NCBI RefSeq assembly: GCF_000523235.1
Contig: NZ_CP006850.1
Coordinates: 7,812,001 to 7,876,000 of the forward strand
Direction of reading: 5' to 3'
Source: Nocardia nova SH22a
Lineage (GTDB): Bacteria; Actinomycetota; Actinomycetes; Mycobacteriales; Mycobacteriaceae
DNA: 64,000 bases
This document shows, one piece after another, positions 57,975 to 64,000 of the stretch. Below the pieces are notes generated by a model. The model had not been told where the DNA came from and did no database searches. It worked only from the letters and a program-made list of their open reading frames with translations. Position 1 is the stretch's first letter. Every line of letters begins with the position of its first letter. A program made the position numbers and the translations under genes.

Positions 57975-58937
57975 ATGTCCGGTCGGCGACAGAGATTCGG
58001 TGCGTCCAGACGCGCGGTGGTGATCGGTGTGATCCCGCTGGCACTGGCGGTGGCCTGCTCGAATGCCACCGATCAGCAGAGCGCGGCGCCCGCGCGTCCG
58101 AGTACCACCGTGAGTCCCGCCCCGCATCGGCCCGAGATCGCCGAACCGCCGGTTCCGGGCAGCGACCATGTGGCGCCGGATCCGTCGCCGTACGGCTCGG
58201 TGCAGCCCGGCGTATCGCTGCCCAACCATCCGGTGGTGCGGCCGCAGGGGCATGTGCAGCCCGGCGTGACCACTCCCGTCCTGCCGCCACTCGGACCGGT
58301 ACCGCCCGCCACTCCCGACTACGTGTTCCCGCAGAACTTCCGGGCCGTCCCCAGGAACACCGAGCCCGCCCCGCCGGTCCGGTTCGAGCAGTTGCACGCG
58401 CCGCAGGCGGTCACGCCGGTGGCCCCGATCGCACCGCCGCCGCGCACGCTGCGGATGGGTGATTTCAGCACTCCGGCGCCCGACCAGGTCCCCGACGACG
58501 TGCTGAACAACGTCAACACCGCGGCGGCGAATGCCGAGGCCGCCATTGCCACCGGGTTCAACTCGGTGGGCATCAATCCGAGCCGTTCGGACAAGATCGC
58601 GGGCGGCACGATGGCGGGCGCCGCGACCGGAGCCGTGATCGGAGCGACCGCCGCAGGAGTTCCGGCCGCCGTCGTCGGCGCGGTGCCGGGCGCCGTCGTG
58701 GGCGCCGCGGTCGGCGCGGGCGTGGGCGCGGGACTGGGCACGCTCGGCGTGGCCGTCGCACCGTGGCTGGCGCCGATCGATCTCGTCGGCGGCGCGGGAG
58801 GTGGCGCGTTGATCGGCGCCGCCGTCGGTGGTGCAGCGGGCGCGGCCGCGCTCGGCGTTCCGGCCGCGGTGGCCGGTGGTGTCGCGGGCGGGGTGGCCGG
58901 AGCCGCGATCGGCGGGGGCATGGGCTCGGCCCTCTGA
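57975..58937 (+). CDS. Putative lipoprotein with glycine-zipper C-terminus, tandem family member 1
   Basis: A 320-residue exported protein. Basic start (MSGRRQRFGASRR), hydrophobic signal and a weak lipobox LALAVA-C. Then a Pro-rich chain with QPGV motifs (VQPGVTTP), a conserved block NTEPAPPVRFEQLHAP and RTLRMGDFSTPAPDQVPDD, a helix VLNNVNTAAANAEAAIATG, and a 120-residue Ala/Gly zipper (AGAATGAVIGATAAG) able to insert in membranes. It is nearly identical in the central block to the gene at 59.8 kb. ATG at 57975 follows GAGGGTGG. No characterised family recognised; I recall Nocardia proteins of this look annotated as insoluble domain protein, which I cannot verify here. Confidence 0.75.
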   Translation: MSGRRQRFGASRRAVVIGVIPLALAVACSNATDQQSAAPARPSTTVSPAPHRPEIAEPPVPGSDHVAPDPSPYGSVQPGVSLPNHPVVRPQGHVQPGVTTPVLPPLGPVPPATPDYVFPQNFRAVPRNTEPAPPVRFEQLHAPQAVTPVAPIAPPPRTLRMGDFSTPAPDQVPDDVLNNVNTAAANAEAAIATGFNSVGINPSRSDKIAGGTMAGAATGAVIGATAAGVPAAVVGAVPGAVVGAAVGAGVGAGLGTLGVAVAPWLAPIDLVGGAGGGALIGAAVGGAAGAAALGVPAAVAGGVAGGVAGAAIGGGMGSAL

Positions 58938-59150
58938 CGCCGAGGTGCGTAACACGCTGCGGCGCCGTCGTTCTCGATACGTCCGGGCGATCGCGTGGCG
59001 ACACACCCCCGCGCCGGGTGGGGTCACGGTAGGAACCGGATTCTCGTTGGAATTCGACCCGGCGCACTGCCGCCGCGTCGATTACGATGCTGGTGGTGGC
59101 CGCAGTAGCGGCGACTGTCCAGCGGTTTGACGAGGATGGTGCTCGGCGTG

Positions 59151-59549
59151 ATGCGTCGAAGTCGACTCCAGGTGACGGCGATTCGGGTCGCGGTCGCGGC
59201 GGTGCCGTTCACATTCGCACTCGCGTTCGCGGGTGCTGCCACGGCGGGCCCGCTGCAGCCCGGCGTCACCAAGCCCGATGTCCAGGCGCAATCGGATCAG
59301 CCCGCGGCCGACGAGCCCGCGGAATTGCATTCGGCCGCACCGCAACAGGCACCCGCACCGCGATCGGCTCCGCGGGCGAAACCCGCACCCGAGAAGCCGG
59401 AGGACCAGCCCCCGGCACCGCGCTCCGTGCGCATCGGTGAATTCAGCGCGCCGGTTCCGGACGTCGTTCCCGATGCGGTGGTGGACGGGGTCAACCGGGC
59501 GACCGACGGTGTCCAGGGCGCGATCACCCCCGGACACGATTCCAAATAA
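59151..59549 (+). CDS. Short secreted relative of the tandem family, member 2
   Basis: A 132-residue exported protein with a Sec-type signal (MRRSRLQVTAIRVAV, cleavage probably after AGAATA). The mature part keeps the family marks in shortened form: LQPGVTKP, a Pro/Ala-rich linker, then APRSVRIGEFSAPVPDVVPD and AVVDGVNRATDGVQGAITPG. It lacks both the lipobox Cys and the glycine zipper of its two neighbours, so it should be released or cell-wall associated. ATG at 59151 is chosen for the basic n-region; earlier in-frame starts (59136, 59139, 59148) are possible. Confidence 0.7.
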   Translation: MRRSRLQVTAIRVAVAAVPFTFALAFAGAATAGPLQPGVTKPDVQAQSDQPAADEPAELHSAAPQQAPAPRSAPRAKPAPEKPEDQPPAPRSVRIGEFSAPVPDVVPDAVVDGVNRATDGVQGAITPGHDSK

Positions 59550-59799
59550 TTCCGGCCGCACCCCACCGCGGCGCGCCGGATCCGAAAAATCCGGGCTCAC
59601 ATGCGATTTCCCGGCCGCCTCGGGCGCGTCGGCGAGATGCCTTGTAACGCTGCGCATACCGAATCGGATATATCTCGATTTGCGATTCGACGCGTACCCG
59701 TTAAGCTTCGCCTCAGGGTGGCCACCAGGCCGCCGGGGGATCTCCACCAGAGGGCGGGGGATCGCTATACAGCGCAATCCGAGGGTGGTGTAGTCAGAC

Positions 59800-60747
59800 G
59801 TGGCAGCCGGTCGACACCGAGTGCAGCAGTTCCGTACGGCGCGACGCGCATTGGTGATCGGAACGATCCCGCTGGCGCTGGTCACCGCGTGCTCCAATTC
59901 GTCCGATCAGAGCACGTCGGCCGCCGGTTCCGACTCCAGTTCGGTGCCCACCACGGCCAATCCGGGCAATCCGCCGAGCACATCGCATCTGCCCGGTCCC
60001 GCGCCGACCACCGACAGCAAGCCGCCGCGCCCCGCCCCGCCGACCTCGTCGACGGTGCAGCCCGGTGTGGTGTCGAACCCGTCGGACCGTCTCTTCTCGC
60101 ACGGCCCCGGCCTGACCCAGCCCGGTGTGACGGCGCCGAAGCCGCCGACCGTCGTGGTGCCGCCCGCACCGGATTACGTTGTGCCGGAGAACTTCCGGGC
60201 CATCCCGAAGAACACCGAGCCCGCGCCGCCGGTGCAGTTCAACCACCTGCACGCGCCGGAGCCGGTCACGCCCGTCGCCCCGATCGCCCCGCCGCCGCGC
60301 ACCATTCGCATGGGTGATTTCAACGCCCCGGCTCCCGAGCAGGTCCCCGACGATGTACTGAACAACGTCAACACCGCAGCGGCGAACGCCGAAGCATCCA
60401 TCGCCACCGGCTTCAACTCGGTGGGCATCAACCCGAGCCGCTCGGACAAGATCGCCGGGGCGACCATCGCGGGTGCCGCGACGGGCGCCGTGGTGGGTGC
60501 TGCTGCGGCGGGTATTCCCGTCGCTGTTGTCGGCGGTGTAGTCGGTGGCGTCATCGGCGCGGGAACCGGCATCGTCACCTCTGTGCCGACAGCCGTCACA
60601 GCCGCGCCGGTACTCGTACCCACCGGAATCATCGCGGGCGCCGCAATCGGTGCGGCCGCGACAGGTCTTCCTGCGGCGGCCGCAGGCGCCGTGGTGGGTG
60701 GCGTCCTGGGCGGCGCCGCTGGCTTCGCAGCCGGCACCGCGATCTGA
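59800..60747 (+). CDS. Putative lipoprotein with glycine-zipper C-terminus, tandem family member 3
   Basis: A 315-residue paralogue of the gene at 57.98 kb. Signal with good lipobox LVTA-C, Pro-rich chain with TVQPGV and TQPGVTAP, the shared block NTEPAPPVQFNHLHAPEPV and RTIRMGDFNAPAPEQVPDD, helix VLNNVNTAAANAEASIATG, then a glycine zipper (AGAATGAVVGAAAAG) ending FAAGTAI. DNA identity with member 1 is high across the central 250 bases, so duplication is fairly recent. GTG at 59800; an in-frame TAG at 59791 rules out a longer product. Followed by a strong terminator. Confidence 0.78.
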   Translation: MAAGRHRVQQFRTARRALVIGTIPLALVTACSNSSDQSTSAAGSDSSSVPTTANPGNPPSTSHLPGPAPTTDSKPPRPAPPTSSTVQPGVVSNPSDRLFSHGPGLTQPGVTAPKPPTVVVPPAPDYVVPENFRAIPKNTEPAPPVQFNHLHAPEPVTPVAPIAPPPRTIRMGDFNAPAPEQVPDDVLNNVNTAAANAEASIATGFNSVGINPSRSDKIAGATIAGAATGAVVGAAAAGIPVAVVGGVVGGVIGAGTGIVTSVPTAVTAAPVLVPTGIIAGAAIGAAATGLPAAAAGAVVGGVLGGAAGFAAGTAI

Positions 60748-60778
60748 GCCAACCCTCCACTCTCCGAACATCTTTGAT

Positions 60779-60810
60779 GCGGCACCGGCGACTTCTGTCG
60801 CCGGTGCCGC
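60779..60810 (+). terminator. Terminator after the tandem lipoprotein genes
   Basis: GCGGCACCGGCGAC, loop TTCT, GTCGCCGGTGCCGC: a perfect 14-bp stem with tetraloop, 31 bases beyond the stop of the last family member. Confidence 0.8.
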
Positions 60811-61199
60811 GATCGGCTTGCCCATAATCCACCGAAAACAGTCGTAGGCGTCGGTCGGGTATTCAATTCCGCGATCGGCACTGCGATGTGGCCGAGACGC
60901 TCGCTTCTCAGAGCAGCGCCGGCACCGATGTCGTCGGCGGTGGGTGTGCGGTGCCGACGACATCGCTGCGATCCGAGTGCACCCCCACTCTCGGAACAAT
61001 GTCGGCTCTCCGAACCCGGATGTGCGAGGTCCGTCCGATCTCGGTCCCGCTGGACCCGGTCACCACACCTCGCCGCCGAGAGTCCGCGCAGTCCGCGACC
61101 TGTCCATCTGCAGCAGCTTCCAGCACCGTAATCGGTGGACTGCAAGCGGTGCCGATCGGTTTCGCCGTCGTCACAGTGATGTGAGCGAATCCCGCACTC
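60811..61199. repeat. Non-coding region with degraded copies of the methyltransferase 3' end
   Basis: No gene is accepted here. On the minus strand, 60984-61060 repeats the end of the alkylguanine methyltransferase gene (61200-61260): both contain CGGAGAGCCGAC and translate to SGFGEPTLF, but the copy is frameshifted. A fainter third copy ends SVPALL near 60905-60925, and a short piece lies near 60759-60773. CGATGTCGTCGGC at 60926-60938 pairs with 60953-60965 as a 13-bp hairpin. Confidence 0.5.
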
Positions 61200-61820
61200 T
61201 CAGAACAGCGTCGGCTCTCCGAAGCCCGAGGTTCGTTCGATCTCGAGTAGGCGGGACTTGGTCGCCACGCCGCCCGGGGCGGAGAATCCGTGTAGGCCGT
61301 GGTCGGCGGCCAGCACTCGGTGGCAGGGCACTATCAGGGGAATCGGATTGCGGCCCAGGGCTTGTCCTACGGCCTGGGCGGCGCCGGGGGCGCCGGTGCG
61401 GGCGGCTACCTCGCCGTAGGTGAGGGTGCGGCCCGGGTCGATCGCGCGAGTGATGTCGTAGACCGCGCGGTGGAATTCCGGCTGCGCGCTGTAGTCCAGG
61501 GGGATCCAGCGCAAATCGTCCAGTTCGCCGAGCAGATGCGCACGAATCGCCTCGACCGCCGCTGCCATCGGACCGTCCGGCTCGGCCGTGCGCACCCGCT
61601 CGGCCGGAATCGCATCGACACCTCGGCGCAGCATGCCCGCTGTGAGCGGGGCGGGGTCGTCCGTCTTCGGCCCGCGCGGCGCAGTCGTGGTCGCGGGCTC
61701 CGCTCGCGCCACCTCCGGCAGCTGGAACCGCACCACGCCGTCATCGGTCCAGGCCATCGCACACCGGCCGATCACGGTATCGAATTCGGCCACCGAGACC
61801 ACGGACATCTTGCTGGACAT
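61200..61820 (-). CDS. ogt: Methylated-DNA-protein cysteine methyltransferase (Ogt-type)
   Basis: Repairs O6-alkylguanine by transferring the alkyl group to its own Cys. The 206-residue protein has the active site LIVPCHRVLAADH, the upstream DNA-binding helix YGEVAARTGAPGAAQAVGQAL and the final FSAPGGVATKSRLLEIE. The N-terminal 90 residues are the variable RNase-like half. ATG at 61820 has GAGGG immediately upstream; ATG at 61808 is possible. Confidence 0.93.
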   Translation of the reverse strand: MSSKMSVVSVAEFDTVIGRCAMAWTDDGVVRFQLPEVARAEPATTTAPRGPKTDDPAPLTAGMLRRGVDAIPAERVRTAEPDGPMAAAVEAIRAHLLGELDDLRWIPLDYSAQPEFHRAVYDITRAIDPGRTLTYGEVAARTGAPGAAQAVGQALGRNPIPLIVPCHRVLAADHGLHGFSAPGGVATKSRLLEIERTSGFGEPTLF

Positions 61821-61911
61821 ACCCTCAGTCTGCCTCCCCGCACCGACATATCCCGCGCGAGAGGTCCAGTTGTCCGACACTGGATCTACCACGGTTGGTG
61901 CTGAATCAACC

Positions 61912-62085
61912 GTGCAATCCGTGCGGGATTATCGGGAATTCCCGGAATTTCGCCTGAGAGTGCACGATTTGTTCGGCCCCGACCGGCCTACGAGAGGGCG
62001 CTCGTTGCCGTGCCCGGGGGCGGTCCCGACATTGTGGGAGGTGTTCGCCCGCACCGGACCGCAAGCCCGCCGCCATCTGGCCTAA
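61912..62085 (+). CDS. Possible small protein (57 aa)
   Basis: A short frame from GTG 61912 (or 61921) with strong G/C at third positions and protein-like composition (RVHDLFGPDRPTRGRSLPC, LWEVFARTGPQARRHLA). No ribosome site is evident and it overlaps the end of the converging small membrane gene by 4 bases. I do not recognise it; codon bias is the only support. Confidence 0.35.
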   Translation: MQSVRDYREFPEFRLRVHDLFGPDRPTRGRSLPCPGAVPTLWEVFARTGPQARRHLA

Positions 62086-62285
62086 CACAAGTCCTGCGAC
62101 GCGGGGCGGCGCACGTGGCCCGGACGATGGTCCAGTACCGACCAGTCCGACATCGGCGCATGCGGTGGATATCTGTCGAAGCGTTCCACGACGCGGCGGC
62201 CGGGTCCGACGGCGTAGCGGTGGGCGGCTAGGAGAACGAGCGCGGCGATCAGGATGGCGGCGATACCGGTGAGCATGATGTCCAC
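62082..62285 (-). CDS. Small membrane protein (67 aa)
   Basis: GTG at 62285 or ATG at 62276 opens a protein with one N-terminal helix (MLTGIAAILIAALVLLAAH) followed by a basic and His/Asp-rich tail (GRRVVERFDRYPPHAP). Third-position GC is very high, which supports coding. Divergent from the MocR regulator with only 17-53 bases between starts, so it may be its target. Function unknown. Confidence 0.5.
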   Translation of the reverse strand: MDIMLTGIAAILIAALVLLAAHRYAVGPGRRVVERFDRYPPHAPMSDWSVLDHRPGHVRRPASQDLC

Positions 62286-62302
62286 TGTGCGCGCTACTGG
62301 AC

Positions 62303-62331
62303 TTGAATCAAATAGCCACTGCCGCGATACT
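62303..62331 (+). promoter_or_regulatory. Sigma-70-type promoter of the MocR gene
   Basis: TTGAAT (62303-62308), 17 bases, GATACT (62326-62331). The ATG at 62339 lies seven bases after the -10, exactly where transcription should begin, so the mRNA is predicted to be leaderless. Confidence 0.6.
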
Positions 62332-62338
62332 GGCCCTT

Positions 62339-63829
62339 ATGGCAATACGTGTGATCAGTGCGGCCACGCTCACCCGCGATCTGGGCCGCTGGCGGTCCGA
62401 CGATGCGGCGGCCACCCGCCGGGGCGCCCGCCCGGCATATCTGGCGCTGGCCGAGAGCATCCGCCTGCTGATCCACGACGGCCGGGCGCCGCTGGGGATC
62501 GCCCTGCCCAGTGAGCGCGATCTGGCCACCACGCTGAGCGTCAGCCGCACCACCGTCACCTCGGCCTACGCCCTGCTGCGCGAACACGGATACCTGATCA
62601 GCAGGCAGGGGTCGCGCAGCACCGTGGCGCTGCCCTCGGATGTGGTGCACGACGGGTCCAAGCCCGCCCGCAGCATCCTGGCCGTGATGTCGCCGAACGC
62701 ACAGCCCACCATCGATCTCACCTATGCCGCCATGTCCGCACCGCCCGAGATGGGCGAGGCGTATTCCACGGCGCTGCAGGGTCTTCCGCTGTATCTCGGC
62801 ACGCACGGAATGGATCCGGTGGGCGTGCTCCCCCTGCGCGAGATGCTCGCGCGCCGCTACACCGCCCGTGGTCTGCCGACCCATCCGGACCAGATTCTGG
62901 TGACTCTCGGTGCGCAGCACGGACTTCGGCTACTGCTCAACGTGCTGACCGCGCCCGCCGAACGCGTGCTGATCGATCACCCCACCTACCCCAATGCCAT
63001 CGAGGCGATCCGGGATGTCGGGGCTCGGCCGGTGCCGGTTCCGCTACGGCCGGAGTCACCGGACGCGGCCTGGGATCTGGGCGGAATCCGCAGCGCGGCA
63101 AGGCAAACCGCCGCCAGCACGGCCTATCTGGTACCGGATTTCAACAATCCGACCGGATTTCTCATGAGCGCCGAGGCCCGTGCCGAACTGGCCGCGATCG
63201 CCCGCGAGACCCGGATGACGGTCATCGTGGACGAGTCCATGGTGGATCAGCAGCTGGACGGCGAAACACCGCCCCCCGCAGCCGCTTTCGCGCGCGGCTC
63301 GGAGATCGTGACCATCGGCTCGGCCTCCAAGTCGTTCTGGGGCGGACTGCGGGTCGGCTGGATCCGCGCCGATCAGGCCCTCATCACCAAGCTGCTCGGC
63401 ACCCGCTCCACCGTGGATCTCGGCACTCCCGTGATGGATCAGCTGGCCACCGGTTACCTGCTCGAACATGCCGACACCATCCTCGAGCAGCGTCGCGAGC
63501 AATTGCGCAGCCGCCGGGCCGCCCTCCTGGACGCCCTCGCCGAGGAACTACCCGACTGGCAGACCGCACCCGGCCGCGGCGGCATGTCGCTGTGGGCCCA
63601 ACTCCCCGCCCCGGTCTCCACGGCCCTGGCCGCCACCGCTCCCAACCACGGCGTCCTCCTCGCCGCTGGCCCCCGCTTCGGAGTCCAGGGCGCCTTCGAG
63701 CGCTTTCTGCGAATCCCGTTCACCCACAACGAATCCGACCTACGCCTGGCGGTGAAGTCGATCGCGGCGACCTACGCCTCCCTGACCCCGCACGCCACGG
63801 AACCCCTGGCACCGCTGACCTGCTACTGA
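62339..63829 (+). CDS. MocR-type GntR regulator with aminotransferase domain
   Basis: A 496-residue fusion: N-terminal GntR winged helix (residues about 25-95, ALPSERDLATTLSVSRTTVT) and a C-terminal class I aminotransferase-like domain with the PLP Lys in GSASKSFWGG and the motif VPDFNNPTG. MocR proteins sense PLP or amino-acid-like ligands and regulate vitamin B6, taurine or GABA genes; the target here is unknown, perhaps the divergent small membrane gene. ATG at 62339 is supported by the promoter position. Confidence 0.93.
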   Translation: MAIRVISAATLTRDLGRWRSDDAAATRRGARPAYLALAESIRLLIHDGRAPLGIALPSERDLATTLSVSRTTVTSAYALLREHGYLISRQGSRSTVALPSDVVHDGSKPARSILAVMSPNAQPTIDLTYAAMSAPPEMGEAYSTALQGLPLYLGTHGMDPVGVLPLREMLARRYTARGLPTHPDQILVTLGAQHGLRLLLNVLTAPAERVLIDHPTYPNAIEAIRDVGARPVPVPLRPESPDAAWDLGGIRSAARQTAASTAYLVPDFNNPTGFLMSAEARAELAAIARETRMTVIVDESMVDQQLDGETPPPAAAFARGSEIVTIGSASKSFWGGLRVGWIRADQALITKLLGTRSTVDLGTPVMDQLATGYLLEHADTILEQRREQLRSRRAALLDALAEELPDWQTAPGRGGMSLWAQLPAPVSTALAATAPNHGVLLAAGPRFGVQGAFERFLRIPFTHNESDLRLAVKSIAATYASLTPHATEPLAPLTCY

Positions 63830-64000
63830 CCCACACGGCATCACCTCACAGCCGGGCGTCCGAGCGGAAGTACAGCCGACGACATAACGGACCACGCGGT
63901 CAACCGTGAACTCTCCAGCGCGACAACAGATCACGCGAGACACGGGCAACTCACCGGGAGCGCCCGCAAGTCCACTACCGCGCACACCAGCGGCGATCTC
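63830..64000. other. Right edge, nothing recognised
   Basis: The last 170 bases hold no supported gene. A minus-strand frame entering from the right edge is Gly/Arg/Cys-rich and looks like chance. Confidence 0.3.

Noticed and set aside
63740..63985. 81-codon minus-strand frame at the right edge
   Set aside because: Overlaps the end of the MocR gene, Gly/Cys/Arg-rich, no start context.

Overview
The window is high-GC DNA (roughly two thirds G+C) with dense, often overlapping genes, frequent GTG/TTG starts and strong GC bias at third codon positions. It is chromosomal sequence from a mycolic-acid actinobacterium of the Mycobacteriales, most likely Nocardia. The evidence is the mycobacterial gene order fgd - pta - ackA - pknG - glnH - glnX - mutT3 - thiE - thiO - thiS - thiG - thiD (here inverted), an accA2/accD2/fadE/DUF1446 operon in the same order as the Mycobacterium tuberculosis Rv0971c-Rv0976c cluster, F420-dependent enzymes, a SAM-IV riboswitch and an IdeR-type iron box. 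No insertion sequence, prophage, integrase or CRISPR array was seen.

Layout. 1-6.6 kb: thiD, a membrane-anchored NERD-domain protein, a deazaflavin (F420) oxidoreductase-like protein and a two-gene glycosyltransferase operon (GT2-GtrA fusion plus a frameshifted GT39-type transferase) that converges on tRNA-Glu(CUC) across a 36-bp hairpin. 6.7-16.3 kb: a minus-strand catabolic operon (DUF1446/AtuA-like, acyl-CoA dehydrogenase, acyl-CoA carboxylase beta and alpha, second dehydrogenase, enoyl-CoA hydratase, TetR) that looks like branched-chain or terpenoid acyl-CoA breakdown. 16.5-23 kb: small membrane proteins, a HAD hydrolase, an alpha/beta hydrolase, a signal-less AA10-LPMO-like protein, a class III nucleotide cyclase and an ABC exporter pair bounded by a run of hairpins.

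23-35.5 kb: thiamine genes (thiOSG diverging from thiE), mutT3, the glnX-glnH-pknG glutamate-sensing/signalling operon (pknG with an unusual N-terminal 11-residue repeat tract), then ackA-pta for acetate metabolism. 35.5-46.7 kb separates pta from fgd, which are adjacent in M. tuberculosis. It is accessory: hydrolase/TetR divergent pair with an operator, F420-type oxidoreductase, large Ser/Thr kinase, DinB protein, RibD-like deaminase, an XRE/TPR regulator divergent from three tiny genes, a glycine-zipper protein with an apparent frame switch, and an ATPase-nuclease with its own AT-rich operator.

46.7-64 kb: fgd, a HAD-IIA phosphatase, the SAM-IV-controlled rhodanese-metZ operon for methionine synthesis, the iron-regulated-looking ferredoxin reductase fprA, an amidohydrolase, a CoA transferase/racemase, a large LuxR regulator, three tandem paralogous secreted proteins of unknown function (two lipoproteins with glycine zippers and a short secreted relative), an alkylguanine methyltransferase preceded by degraded copies of its own 3' end, and a leaderless MocR-type regulator. 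The least explained material is the three-paralog secreted family (58.0-60.7 kb), the LPMO-like protein lacking the N-terminal histidine (19.1 kb), and the accessory island with nested palindromes (40.4-45.2 kb).
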